Shown in pieces: positions 36,495 to 44,886 of a DNA stretch of 64,000 nucleotides (positions are counted from its first letter, which is position 1; every line of letters begins with the position of its first letter). The notes beneath the pieces were generated by a model, which saw only the letters and a list, made by a program, of their open reading frames with translations, was not told the origin of the DNA and did no database searches. The translations under genes and the position numbers were made by a program. Location: NCBI RefSeq assembly GCF_001905125.1, contig NZ_LWLE01000014.1:1-64000 (forward strand), in the 5' to 3' direction. The DNA is from Streptomyces sp. TSRI0281 (lineage in GTDB: Bacteria; Actinomycetota; Actinomycetes; Streptomycetales; Streptomycetaceae).

Positions 36495-36635
36495 CGCTTC
36501 CCCACACAGTTCGCTTCTTGCTTCGGGTCAAAACACAACACTACGTATCAATTTGCTGTCCGCAAAAAGACAAACAGGAACAGCTACGGACACCTGACCA
36601 GCGGATCGGAGTGCCGGTACAGGTGCGGTGGACCG

Positions 36636-37217
36636 CTACAGATGCGGGGTGATGGCCGGCATGAGGTCCTGGAAGGTGCGTCCGTCGGCCGGGCTCCCGA
36701 TGGCCGCCATCTCCCAACCCGTGCCGCTGCGCCGCACCTTGGCCATGATCTGAGCGGTGTGACGCCCGCCCCCGGTGAGCGTGTAGCGGGCCAGTTCCTG
36801 GCCGTTGCTCTCGTCGAGGAGGCGGCAGAACGCGTTGTCGACCTCTTCGAAGGTCTGGCCGGTGAAGGAGTTCACCGTAAAGACGATCTGGTCGATGTGG
36901 ACGGGGACGCGTTGCAGGTCCACGACGATCGACTCGTCGTCACCGCCCTGGCCCGCTCCGCCGACCCGGTTGTCGCCGGTGTGGCGTACGGAACCGTCGT
37001 CGCTCACCAGGTGCTGGAAGAAGACGACATCCACCGGCTGCTTGTCGGCGAAGAGCACCGCGGAGGCGTCCAGGTCGATCTCACGGGCGGTGAGCCTGGC
37101 GAGGAACCCCTTGCGCGGCGCGGACTTCCAGCCGAGCCCCATCCGTACGACGCTCAGCGCGCCGCCGTCGGACTTGCTGAGGCTGATCTGCTGGCCCTTG
37201 GTCAGGTTTACGGACAT
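36636..37217 (-). CDS. TerD-family stress protein
   Basis: The 193-residue TerD/CABP-fold protein begins MSVNLTKGQQISLSKSDGG. It has the acidic calcium-binding loops typical of the family (REIDLDASAVLF, VRHTGDNRVGGAGQGGDDES). TerD proteins act in tellurite, phage and envelope stress and in Streptomyces development; the biochemical role is uncertain. It is transcribed toward the remnant at 35831 and lies 64 nt from a TatA-like gene, in a small same-strand group with a second TerD paralogue (37730). Confidence 0.92.
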   Translation of the reverse strand: MSVNLTKGQQISLSKSDGGALSVVRMGLGWKSAPRKGFLARLTAREIDLDASAVLFADKQPVDVVFFQHLVSDDGSVRHTGDNRVGGAGQGGDDESIVVDLQRVPVHIDQIVFTVNSFTGQTFEEVDNAFCRLLDESNGQELARYTLTGGGRHTAQIMAKVRRSGTGWEMAAIGSPADGRTFQDLMPAITPHL

Positions 37218-37281
37218 GTGCCGCCTCTTCGTTCGGTCGGGTGGGCAGAGGGCGTGGGTGCGCGAGTGCGCGGGTGCGGGT

Positions 37282-37548
37282 TCAGTTCCGGGCGGGCGGG
37301 CCGTCCGTGCCGCCGCCCGGCCGCACGGTGGTGTCCCCGGGCCGCACCCGGATGACATGGGGGGACGGCGATCGCGGGTCGGCCGCGGAAGTCCCGGACG
37401 TCTTCGCCTCGGACTTCATCGCTTTGGTCTCGCTCTTGAGGATGCGCGCCGCCTTTCCCGCGTTACGGGCCAGGTCCGGGAGCTTCTTGGCGCCGAGGAA
37501 GACGACAACGACGATCAGGAGGATGGCGAGTTCGCTGAGTCCGAGCAC
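37282..37548 (-). CDS. tatA: TatA/E-like twin-arginine translocase component
   Basis: The 88-residue protein has the TatA layout: a short N-terminus, a transmembrane helix (LSELAILLIVVVVFLGAKKL), the hinge LGAKKLP, an amphipathic helix (DLARNAGKAARILKSETKAM), and a charged Pro-rich tail. TatA oligomers form the conduit for folded Tat substrates. The GTG start at 37548 has only a weak ribosome site. It lies between two terD genes and is not next to tatC, so it is probably an extra paralogue. Confidence 0.85.
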   Translation of the reverse strand: MLGLSELAILLIVVVVFLGAKKLPDLARNAGKAARILKSETKAMKSEAKTSGTSAADPRSPSPHVIRVRPGDTTVRPGGGTDGPPARN

Positions 37549-37729
37549 TGGAATCCGCTTTCTTGAAGTGGCCGTGAAGGACGAGGAGCACGGGGCGGGG
37601 CATACCGCACGGGGCGCGGAACGTGTTCCGTGCCCCGTGCGTGCGGCGGTGTGACAGTGACGGCGGTGCCGCGGTGGCGGCGGTACGGCGGTGGCAGCGG
37701 TGCCGCCGTGCGCGGTGCCGCCGTGCGGG

Positions 37730-38305
37730 TCAGATGTTGACGCCGAAGTCCTTGGCGATACCGGCCAGCCCGCTCGCGTAACCCTGGCCGACGGCGCGGA
37801 ACTTCCACTCGGCACCGTTGCGGTAGAGCTCGCCGAAGACCATGGCGGTCTCGGTGGCGGCGTCCTCGGACAGGTCGTAGCGGGCGAGCTCCGCGCCGCC
37901 CGCCTGGTTGACCACCCGGATGAAGGCGTTCCGTACCTGGCCGAAGCTGTGGCCGCGGCTCTCGGCGTCATGGATGGAGACCGGGAAGACGATCTTCGAC
38001 ACCTCGGCGGGGACGGCGGCCAGGTCGACCTTGATGACCTCGTCGTCGCCCTCGCCCTCACCGGTCAGGTTGTCGCCGGTGTGCTCGACCGAGCCGTCGG
38101 GGCTCTTGAGGTTGTTGAAGAAGACGAAGTGCTGGTCGGAGAGGACCTTCCCGGCTTCGTCGACGAGCAGGGCGCTGGCGTCGAGGTCGTAGTCGGTGCC
38201 GGTGGTCGTACGGACGTCCCAGCCCAGACCGACCAGTACGGCGGTCAGGCCCGGAGCCTCTTTGCTGAGCGAGACGTTGCCGCCCTTGGCCAGGCTGACA
38301 CCCAT
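37730..38305 (-). CDS. terD: TerD-family stress protein
   Basis: The 191-residue protein closely matches canonical TerD: MGVSLAKGGNVSLSKEAPG at the start, DYDLDASALLVDEAGK and VEHTGDNLTGEGEGDDE as calcium-binding loops, and an FRAVGQGY C-terminal segment. It is about the usual length and paralogous to 36636. It is the first gene of the leftward TerD-TatA-TerD group. A BlaI-like dyad lies 76 nt upstream of its start. Confidence 0.94.
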   Translation of the reverse strand: MGVSLAKGGNVSLSKEAPGLTAVLVGLGWDVRTTTGTDYDLDASALLVDEAGKVLSDQHFVFFNNLKSPDGSVEHTGDNLTGEGEGDDEVIKVDLAAVPAEVSKIVFPVSIHDAESRGHSFGQVRNAFIRVVNQAGGAELARYDLSEDAATETAMVFGELYRNGAEWKFRAVGQGYASGLAGIAKDFGVNI

Positions 38306-38380
38306 GTCGTACCCCTATCCCGCGTGTATCCCGTGCGAAGGAGCCGGGTCCGTTACCCGGTTCCCAGTGACATCCCAAAA

Positions 38381-38396
38381 TCTACAGCACTGTAGA
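38381..38396. promoter_or_regulatory. BlaI/MecI-type operator dyad
   Basis: TCTACA-GCAC-TGTAGA is a perfect 6-bp-arm dyad with a 4-nt centre. It lies in the 258-nt gap between terD and the divergent BlaI-family gene. BlaI/MecI repressors recognise TACA...TGTA dyads of this spacing, so autoregulation is likely. Confidence 0.72.
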
Positions 38397-38563
38397 AACC
38401 ATTGGGGGGCCCGATACGGAACGCTGCCGGCCGCTCCCCCGGGCCCTGTGGCAGGGCATCCGCACCGACGACGGCCGAACGGAGGCGAAGGGCCGGGCCA
38501 TCAGTCAGTACGATGAACCGCCCCGCGGCGGCAGGCGAGGCCACGAGGCGGGCGGGAGACGGC

Positions 38564-38968
38564 ATGACGGAACAGCGCCAGGACGGTATCGGCCGGCATC
38601 ACCGCCGCCGGGGTCAGGGAGAGCTGGAAGCACTGGTCCTGGCCGCGCTGCGCCAGGCACCGGGCGCGGTGAACGCCGCCTGGGTGCAGGAGCGGCTGGT
38701 CGGAGACCTCGCGTACACCACCGTGATCACCATCCTCACGCGCCTGCACGCCAAGGGCGCGGTCGCCCGCGAGCGGACCGGCCGGTCCTTCGCCTGGACC
38801 CCGGCCGCCGACGAGGCGGGGCTCGCCGCCCTGCGGATGCGCAAGGTGCTGGACGGGGAGTCGGACCGCGAGGCCGTCCTCGCCAGCTTCGTCACCGCCC
38901 TGTCCCCCGGCGACGAACAGTTGCTGCGCGGCCTGCTCGCCCAGACGACCGACGACGCGGAAGACTGA
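38564..38968 (+). CDS. BlaI/MecI/CopY-family repressor
   Basis: The 134-residue protein has an N-terminal winged helix (LEALVLAALRQAPGAVNAAW, then VQERLVGDLAYTTVITILTR, about 19-60) followed by the C-terminal dimerisation and cleavage region. BlaI-type repressors are inactivated when a partner M56 metalloprotease senses its signal. The partner is the next gene, 4 nt downstream. ATG 38564 follows GGGAGA. The dyad at 38381 is a likely target. Confidence 0.92.
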   Translation: MTEQRQDGIGRHHRRRGQGELEALVLAALRQAPGAVNAAWVQERLVGDLAYTTVITILTRLHAKGAVARERTGRSFAWTPAADEAGLAALRMRKVLDGESDREAVLASFVTALSPGDEQLLRGLLAQTTDDAED

Positions 38969-38972
38969 CGTC

Positions 38973-39905
38973 ATGGGGGTCTTCGTCTTCCTGCCGCTCG
39001 TACTGCCCTTAAGCGCATGGCCGATCGCGCGCCTGGCCGAGCAGCACCTCCACCCGCGCGCCGCCACCCTGCTGCTGACGGCGGTCGCCGCCGTGCTCGC
39101 GGTCTGCAGCACGCTGTGCCTGGCGCTGCTGATGGTCGTCGGTACGGCGCAGCTGCCCGGCAACCCGTTGCCGGACGCCTGGTCGGACCCGGAGGTGCGC
39201 GAGGCCCTGCCGTACGACGAGGTGGCGGGCAAGGTGGCGATCCCCGCCCTGTTCTGTGTACTCATCGCGTGCGCGAGGACGGCATGGCGGCATCACCGGG
39301 TGCGGCGCCGGGCCGGACAGGCTTTGGCGTGGCTGCCCAGCAGGCCGGTGGCGGTGCTGCCGGACGAGACGCCGTACGCGTACGCCCTGCCGGGTGGGCG
39401 CCGCGACCGGATCGTCGTGACGACCGGCATCCTGGCCGGTCTGAACGCCCCGGAGCGCCGGGCCCTGTTCGCCCACGAGCGTGCCCATCTGACCGGGCGC
39501 CACCATCGCTTCCTGCTGGCCGTGCAGCTGGCCGCGCGGGCCAACCCGTTCCTGCGGCCGCTGCGTACCGCCGTGATCTACACCGCCGAACGGTGGGCGG
39601 ACGAGGACGCGGCGGCGGCGATCGGCAGCCGGCGCACCGTGGCCCGCGCGATTGGCAAGACCGCCCTGGTCTCACGCGGAGCGCCGGTCGCCACGCTCGC
39701 CGGTTTCGCGGCGGCCGGACCGGTGCCGCGCCGGGTGGCCGCCCTGCTCGGACCGGCCCCCGCCGCGCGCGTGTGGCCGTCCGTCTTCACCACGGTGGGG
39801 CTGGCGGCCTGGGGAGCGGCGGCGGGCACCACCGTCTCGGCGCTGTCCTCCGCCAACTCGGCCATCACGTTGTACTTCGTCCTGCACGCCGCGACACCGA
39901 TGTAG
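38973..39905 (+). CDS. M56/M48-family membrane metalloprotease (BlaR1-like, no sensor domain)
   Basis: The 310-residue integral membrane protease has two N-terminal helices (residues 3-60) and one near 90. The zinc site lies in FAHERAHLTG (HExxH, about 170) with the downstream glutamate in AERWADEDAA. A C-terminal helix is near 270-300. It lacks the extracellular penicillin-binding domain of BlaR1, as is usual for Streptomyces M56 proteins. It should cleave or destabilise the BlaI-like repressor encoded just before it. Confidence 0.9.
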   Translation: MGVFVFLPLVLPLSAWPIARLAEQHLHPRAATLLLTAVAAVLAVCSTLCLALLMVVGTAQLPGNPLPDAWSDPEVREALPYDEVAGKVAIPALFCVLIACARTAWRHHRVRRRAGQALAWLPSRPVAVLPDETPYAYALPGGRRDRIVVTTGILAGLNAPERRALFAHERAHLTGRHHRFLLAVQLAARANPFLRPLRTAVIYTAERWADEDAAAAIGSRRTVARAIGKTALVSRGAPVATLAGFAAAGPVPRRVAALLGPAPAARVWPSVFTTVGLAAWGAAAGTTVSALSSANSAITLYFVLHAATPM

Positions 39906-39957
39906 AAGCGGGGCCGGGGCCGGGGCCTCGCGGCGCTCGCGGGACGTCAGGGCCGCT

Positions 39958-41040
39958 TCAGCCCTCCTCGCCCCCTTCTTCCTCTTCCTCGTCCTCGCCC
40001 TCGAAGGCGTCACCGATCTCGTCGACCACTTCGGCCGCGACGATCCCGCCGACCACCCCGACGGCGAGTCCTGCCGCACCGGCTGCGACGACGGTGCCCA
40101 TCCCGGGGCCGGAGCGGTGACCGTGCCCCTCCCCGTGGTGAGGCTCACCATGGCCGAAGCGGTCCGCCTGATACGGATCCTGGTGCCCGTACGAGCCATG
40201 CGTGCCATGTGAGCCGTACGCGTCATGGGTGCCATGGGTGCCGTGCGAGGCGTGCGTGCCGTACGAGGCACGGTGCTCGACCAGTTGACCCATCCAGGCG
40301 TCGACCTCGGCGTTCCAGTCACGCCGGCCGACGTCGTGGTGGCTCACGGTGAAGCGGGTCACCGTGTCGTGGCCCTCGGCGAAGAGTCCCCCGCGCTTGT
40401 CGGCCTCCAGGACCACTTCCATCCCGCCCGGATGCGCGAGGAAGGTCACCTCGATCTCGTTGACCGCGTGCGCGTACCGCGCCGAGGGGGTGAGCTCGAC
40501 CTCCTGGTAGAAGGGCAGCTGCTGGCCGGTCCCGCTGATCCGCCCCAGTTCCAGGTCTGCGGACTTGAAGCCGAAGCCGCTCTGCCCGAAGGCTTCGAGG
40601 ATCGCCTCCTGCGCGGGCAGGGGGCGCACCGCGAGCGGGTCCAGGTCGCCCTTGTCCTTGGCGCCCGCCACCGACAGTTCGGTACGCACACCGAGGACCA
40701 CTCCGAGACTCTGACCGTGGAGTTCGGTGACGGGGGTCTCCCACGGCAGCGTCACACCGAAGGGGACGCTGCGCCGCTCCCCCGCGACGAGGCGGAAGTT
40801 GCCGCCGACGGCGAAGCGGTCGAAGACGACGGTGCCCTCGTGCTCGCCGTCCTCGTGTTCGGCCTCGACCCGGGCGACCAGCTCCAGGGTGATCTGCTCA
40901 ATGGTGAAGTCGGCGTCGCCGCCCTGGAGATGGACCTGCCCGTCGAGGCTGCCGCCGGGCGCGAACGCGCCCGCGTCGAGGACCGTGTCCACCGTGGGCC
41001 CGCCCACGCCGAGTGAGCCGAGCAGCCGTTTGAACACCAT
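39958..41040 (-). CDS. Spo0M/SpoOM-like sporulation-control protein
   Basis: The 360-residue protein has an arrestin-like Spo0M domain at about 1-245 (VDTVLDAGAFAPGGSLDGQV onwards). A His/Gly/Tyr-rich repetitive linker (about 270-305) follows, then a Gly/Ala/Val hydrophobic stretch (VVAAGAAGLAVGVVGGIVAA) and an acidic tail of consecutive Glu residues. In Bacillus, Spo0M modulates sporulation and division. The ATG at 41040 has AAGGAG about 11 nt upstream. A GTG at 41052 sits on the ribosome site and is less likely. The repetitive linker is encoded by CATGGGTGC-like 9-nt units (40195-40275). Confidence 0.87.
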   Translation of the reverse strand: MVFKRLLGSLGVGGPTVDTVLDAGAFAPGGSLDGQVHLQGGDADFTIEQITLELVARVEAEHEDGEHEGTVVFDRFAVGGNFRLVAGERRSVPFGVTLPWETPVTELHGQSLGVVLGVRTELSVAGAKDKGDLDPLAVRPLPAQEAILEAFGQSGFGFKSADLELGRISGTGQQLPFYQEVELTPSARYAHAVNEIEVTFLAHPGGMEVVLEADKRGGLFAEGHDTVTRFTVSHHDVGRRDWNAEVDAWMGQLVEHRASYGTHASHGTHGTHDAYGSHGTHGSYGHQDPYQADRFGHGEPHHGEGHGHRSGPGMGTVVAAGAAGLAVGVVGGIVAAEVVDEIGDAFEGEDEEEEEGGEEG

Positions 41041-41133
41041 CGTGGCGTTCACTCCTTCTTCTCTGCGGGTGATTCCGGAGCGGCGGGCCGGTGCGCCACG
41101 GGCGTCCGTGGGGCACCGGCCCGCACACCATGC

Positions 41134-41355
41134 CTACTTGGCGGTCGCGCCCAGTGCCGCCAGGGCCTGCGCCCAGCGCGCGTACTTCAGCTCTGCCAGA
41201 TCGGCGACGGTCTTGACGCCGAACGCCTCCTGGAGCAGCTCACCGCCCCGGTCGGAGACCCCCTTCAGCGCGGATACGGGTGCGTCGAGGATCTCCGGCA
41301 GGCTCTTGTCCGCCCATGCCTTGTCCAGCACTTTGTCCAGATCGATCGAAGCCAC
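41134..41355 (-). CDS. Small helix-hairpin-helix-like protein
   Basis: This 73-residue soluble protein contains VSDRGGELLQEAFGVKTVAD (residues 33-52), followed by LAELKYARWAQALAAL. That resembles helix-hairpin-helix or DUF4332-type modules. It has clear coding bias. Two BlaI-like dyads lie upstream (41488-41507 and 41590-41606). The first is followed on the minus-strand upstream side by a TATGCT that could be the -10 box. It precedes the Spo0M-like gene on the same strand with a 93-nt gap. The role is unknown. Confidence 0.75.
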   Translation of the reverse strand: MASIDLDKVLDKAWADKSLPEILDAPVSALKGVSDRGGELLQEAFGVKTVADLAELKYARWAQALAALGATAK

Positions 41356-41487
41356 GACGGTCCTCCCACGGAATTCGGATGGATGGTGCGTGCGACCGGT
41401 CCGGGCCGGGGACCGGTCGTCGTGCGCCCCCGTCGGATCTCCGTTCGCGCGCAGGGCGAAGCCGGAAGTCCGGGCCGCCCCACACTT

Positions 41488-41507
41488 CTTCTACACGCGT
41501 GTAGAAG
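41488..41507. promoter_or_regulatory. Perfect 20-bp palindrome, BlaI-like operator
   Basis: The sequence contains TTCTACA-CGCG-style arms, with core TCTACA-CGCG-TGTAGA, the same arms and 4-nt spacing as the dyad at 38381. On the minus strand TATGCT lies immediately before it, so repressor binding would cover the likely transcription start of the 41134-41355 gene. Confidence 0.72.
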
Positions 41508-41589
41508 CATAGGGCCGGGAAGATGCCGTCCGGGTCCGAACCCGAAGACCTGCGGAGCGCCGTCCCCCGCAGGGTCCGTTTGCCGTTCC

Positions 41590-41606
41590 TTTACAGTGAG
41601 TGTAGA
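41590..41606. promoter_or_regulatory. Degenerate third BlaI-like dyad
   Basis: TTTACA-GTGAG-TGTAGA matches the other two dyads except for one base and a 5-nt centre. It lies about 90 bp from the perfect palindrome, in the same intergenic region. Confidence 0.5.
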
Positions 41607-41686
41607 AGTACGCCCCTTCGGCACCCACTGATCTGACCCCTGACAAGGAGCCACGGACCCGCGATGGGTGAGCCTCCCAGTACCGG

Positions 41687-41738
41687 CCGTGCCACTCCCC
41701 GCCTCTCGCGCAGGAACCACGGGACGGGAGTGGCACGG
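41687..41738. repeat. 13-bp perfect inverted repeat
   Basis: CCGTGCCACTCCC (41687-41699) and GGGAGTGGCACGG (41726-41738) are perfect inverted copies with a 26-nt spacer. They could form a stem-loop or be the footprint of a lost element. No T-run follows. Confidence 0.7.
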
Positions 41739-41789
41739 TGAACGAAGCTGTGCCTGAAGGCCCCGCGCGAACCGGCCCTCCGACGCCCC

Positions 41790-42010
41790 GGCGTGCGCCT
41801 CGGCACCCCGCCGGGTGTCCGGCTCAGCGCCCCGCCCGGCATCCGGCCCGACACCGGGCTCAACACCCCGCCGGGCGCGCGGCCCGACACCAGGCTCAAC
41901 ACCCCACCGGGCGTGCGCCTCAACACCCCGCCGGGCGCCCGGCTCGACACGAGGCTCAACGCCCTCCCCGGCCCCACACCGGGCTCAACACCCCGCCCGG
42001 CACTGGGCTC
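41790..42010. repeat. Tandem repeats of about 33 bp upstream of the CNNM operon
   Basis: Units containing CCCGACACCGGGCTCAACA and CCCCGCCGGGCGCGCGG recur with drift through 41800-42000. The open frames crossing them encode only Pro/Arg/His low-complexity and have no ribosome site. The 41508-42161 stretch otherwise holds no supported gene. Confidence 0.65.
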
Positions 42011-42161
42011 TCTTCCTTCCGCCCTCTCCACCCCTCCAGAAGGAGCGCTCCTTGTCCGCCAGACCGACGGCACCCGACTCGCCGGGGCACAGTCCGCGAC
42101 CGCCCGCCCCCAGCCGTGACGCACGGCGGCGGCAGGGTGCCCTCACGCGAGCGACCTGCCG

Positions 42162-43478
42162 ATGAGCGCCGTACTGGGGCTGCTGGCCGTGGTCGTACTG
42201 ACCGCCGGCACCGGATACTTCGTCGCTCAGGAATTCGCGTACGTCGCCGTCGACCGGCTGGCACTCGCCCGCGAGGCCGCGGCGGGCGACAAGCGGGCCG
42301 CTCGCGCCCTGAAGGTGCTCGGGCGGCTCTCGTTCATGCTCTCGGGCGCCCAGTTGGGCATCACCGTCACCGGGCTGGTGGTCGGTTTCCTCGCCGAGCC
42401 GTCCGTCTCCGCGCTGCTCAGGCCCGTGCTGGAGGGCCTCGGTCTGCCGGACGGAGCCGTCTCCGCGATCTCCGTCGTGCTCGCCTTCGTCCTCGCCACC
42501 TTCGTACAGATGGTGCTGGGTGAGCTGGCGCCGAAGAATCTGGCACTCGCCGTACCCGAACGGCTGGCCAAGTCCCTGGCTTCGTCCACCCTCGTCTATC
42601 TGAGGATCGTGGGCCCCGTGGTGCGCGTCTTCGACGGGGCCGCGAACAAGCTGCTGCGCACCGTGCGGATCGAGCCGGTCGAGGAACTGCACCACGGAGC
42701 CACCCTCGAAGAGCTCAGCCATCTCATCGGCGAGTCCCACGAGCAGGGGCATCTGCCCGCCGACACCGCCGAACTCCTCGACCACGCACTGGCGTTCTCC
42801 GAGCGCACGCTGGACGAGGTGATGGTGCCCCGCGCCGACGCCGTGTTCGTCCGCAAGGACGCCACCGCCGCGCAGGCGGTCGAACTCATCGCCAGGCACG
42901 GCCACTCCAACTACCCGGTGGTGGGCGATCACCCCGACGACGTCGCGGGAGTCCTCGGCGTACGGGATCTGATGCGGCTGCCCGCCGCCCGGTTCGAGCG
43001 CACCACCGCGGGCGAGGTGGCCCACCGGCCGCTGCTGCTGCCCGACACGCTTCCGCTGCCGCACGCGGTGGCGCGGATGCGGGAGCGGGACGACGAGTTC
43101 GCGGTCGTCCTGGACGAGCACGGGGGCATCGCGGGAGTCGTCACGTACGAGGACATCGCCGAGGAACTGGTCGGCGACATCGCCGACGAGAGCGACACCG
43201 TCGTCGAGCTCGCGGTCGCCGACGGAGCGGGCTGGCTCGTGGACGCCGGCCGACGCCTGGACGAGGTCGAGTCGGCCACGGGCATCGCGCTTCCCGGGGA
43301 AGAGGACTACGACACCGTGGCGGGCCTGATCATCGACCGGCTCGGCCGCTTCCCGGCCATCGGCGACCGCCTGACCACGGACGGCGTCCGCATCCAGGTA
43401 CTGAGTCTGGACCGGCACGTTCCCGAACGCGTACGCATCGAGCCGGCCGAGCGCCCGGCCGAGGAGGCACAGGCATGA
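42162..43478 (+). CDS. CNNM/CorC (hemolysin-family) transporter, full-length
   Basis: The 438-residue protein has an N-terminal DUF21/CNNM membrane domain (about 1-190, four helices), tandem CBS domains (about 205-335; VMVPRADAVFVRKDATAAQA), and a C-terminal CorC/HlyC domain (about 350-430). The family handles Mg2+ or Co2+ efflux and homeostasis; CBS domains sense nucleotides and Mg. The next gene starts inside its stop (ATGA, 4-nt overlap). ATG 42162 has a modest upstream site. Confidence 0.92.
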   Translation: MSAVLGLLAVVVLTAGTGYFVAQEFAYVAVDRLALAREAAAGDKRAARALKVLGRLSFMLSGAQLGITVTGLVVGFLAEPSVSALLRPVLEGLGLPDGAVSAISVVLAFVLATFVQMVLGELAPKNLALAVPERLAKSLASSTLVYLRIVGPVVRVFDGAANKLLRTVRIEPVEELHHGATLEELSHLIGESHEQGHLPADTAELLDHALAFSERTLDEVMVPRADAVFVRKDATAAQAVELIARHGHSNYPVVGDHPDDVAGVLGVRDLMRLPAARFERTTAGEVAHRPLLLPDTLPLPHAVARMRERDDEFAVVLDEHGGIAGVVTYEDIAEELVGDIADESDTVVELAVADGAGWLVDAGRRLDEVESATGIALPGEEDYDTVAGLIIDRLGRFPAIGDRLTTDGVRIQVLSLDRHVPERVRIEPAERPAEEAQA

Positions 43479-44494
43479 GTTTCCCCGTAGCCCTCCTCAT
43501 CACCGTCCTGCTGCTCATCGGCAGCGGCTTCTTCGTCGCCGCCGAGTTCGCCCTGGTGGCGGCCAAACGCCACCGTATGGAGAAAGCCGCCGCCGAAGGA
43601 CAGCGGGGCGCCGGAGCGGCCCTCGCCGGAATGCGCGAGCTGTCCCTGATGCTCGCGGGCGCCCAACTCGGCATCACCATCTGCACCCTGGGCCTCGGCT
43701 CCCTCTCCAAGCCCGCCATCTCGCACCGGATCGACCCGCTGCTGGTCGACCTGGGCCTGCCCAGCGGCCTCAGCTACGGCATCGCCTTCGCCCTCGCCAT
43801 GCTCCTCGTCGTCTTCCTGCACATGGTGGTCGGTGAGATGGCGCCGAAGTCCTGGGCCATCGCCCACCCCGAGCGCTCCGCGATGCTGCTCACGCCGCCC
43901 TTCCGCGCACTGGTCAGGACCGTGCGCCCGCTGATCCGGTTCCTCAACGCGATCAGCAACGCCCTCGTACGTCTGTGCCGCGTCCAGCCGCGCTACGAGC
44001 TGACCTCCGTCCACAACCGCGAACAGCTCACGCACCTGGTCGCCGAGTCCGAGCGCCTCGGCCTGATCAACAAGACCGACTCCGAGCTCATCACCCGCTC
44101 CCTGACCGAACCGCAGACCCCGGTCTCCGAGCTCCGGATCCCGGCGGGCGACATCATCACCGTCCCCGCCGACGCGGGCCTCGACGCGATCCTGGCCCGA
44201 GCGACCACCGCCGACCGCACCCGCCTCCTGGTACGGGACGGTGACCGGGTGCTCGGCTCGATCCACGCACGCGACGCCCTGGTGGCCCGCGCCCACGACC
44301 GCTCGACCACCGCCCGCCAACTGGCCCGGCCGGTACCCGAGCTGAAGAGTGCCGACAGCATCTCCCACGCGGTGGAACAACTGCGCCGCAACCGCGCGTC
44401 GCTGGCCGTCATCCGCGACGACCACGGCCGCCTCACGGGCCTGATCAGCCTCGACGACCTACTGGCCCGGCTGCTCCACCCGCAGACCGCCTAG
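43475..44494 (+). CDS. CNNM/CorC-family transporter, short paralogue
   Basis: The 339-residue paralogue of the preceding gene has a DUF21 membrane domain (about 1-185) and paired CBS domains (about 205-335). It lacks the C-terminal CorC/HlyC domain. Coupled pairs of this kind are common in Actinobacteria and may form heteromers. Its start overlaps the previous stop by 4 nt. A strong terminator follows at 44508. Confidence 0.92.
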   Translation: MSFPVALLITVLLLIGSGFFVAAEFALVAAKRHRMEKAAAEGQRGAGAALAGMRELSLMLAGAQLGITICTLGLGSLSKPAISHRIDPLLVDLGLPSGLSYGIAFALAMLLVVFLHMVVGEMAPKSWAIAHPERSAMLLTPPFRALVRTVRPLIRFLNAISNALVRLCRVQPRYELTSVHNREQLTHLVAESERLGLINKTDSELITRSLTEPQTPVSELRIPAGDIITVPADAGLDAILARATTADRTRLLVRDGDRVLGSIHARDALVARAHDRSTTARQLARPVPELKSADSISHAVEQLRRNRASLAVIRDDHGRLTGLISLDDLLARLLHPQTA

Positions 44495-44507
44495 AGAGAC
44501 CGGACTG

Positions 44508-44549
44508 CGCGAACAGCCCTTCCCGGACGCGCGGGAAGGGCTGTTCGCG
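44508..44549 (+). terminator. Strong hairpin terminator after the CNNM operon
   Basis: CGCGAACAGCCCTTCCC (44508-44524) pairs perfectly with GGGAAGGGCTGTTCGCG (44533-44549) around an 8-nt loop. It lies 13 nt after the last stop. There is no long T-run. Confidence 0.88.
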
Positions 44550-44886
44550 TGCCGTGCGGAGGCGGGGCCGACGGCGGTGGGGGTCGTAACCCTTGCGACG
44601 GTGTGCAGCAACAGCACAAACCCGTCACCGGCGAGTTGTCGAGAACCAAAGCCGGGCCGCAGCAGCCATTTTGGGCCTACGTGAGCCCAGGACGAGCGCA
44701 GGCACCCAACTCACTGTCGTCGTACCGAATAACACGTTGGTGGCCAGGACCAGCCATCGGTTGTCCGTCTGCCGGCCGAGGGCGATCAGGGACGGAAGCG
44801 GGTGGATCGCCCCGGCGAGAAGGCCGAATACTTCGGTCGCCGAAATGTTTCAAGGAGCTCGCCGACGCGGAGGGTGTCCCGGCCAG
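44550..44886. other. Gene-free stretch of lower GC
   Basis: These 337 nt lie between the CNNM terminator and the NUDIX gene. They have no supported frame and are visibly less GC-rich than flanking core genes. It may mark the left edge of accessory DNA. Nothing specific is recognised. Confidence 0.4.

Noticed and set aside
41738..42523. Open frame through the tandem repeats upstream of the CNNM gene
   Set aside because: Encodes Pro/Arg/His repeats then an out-of-frame shadow of the CNNM protein; no start signal.
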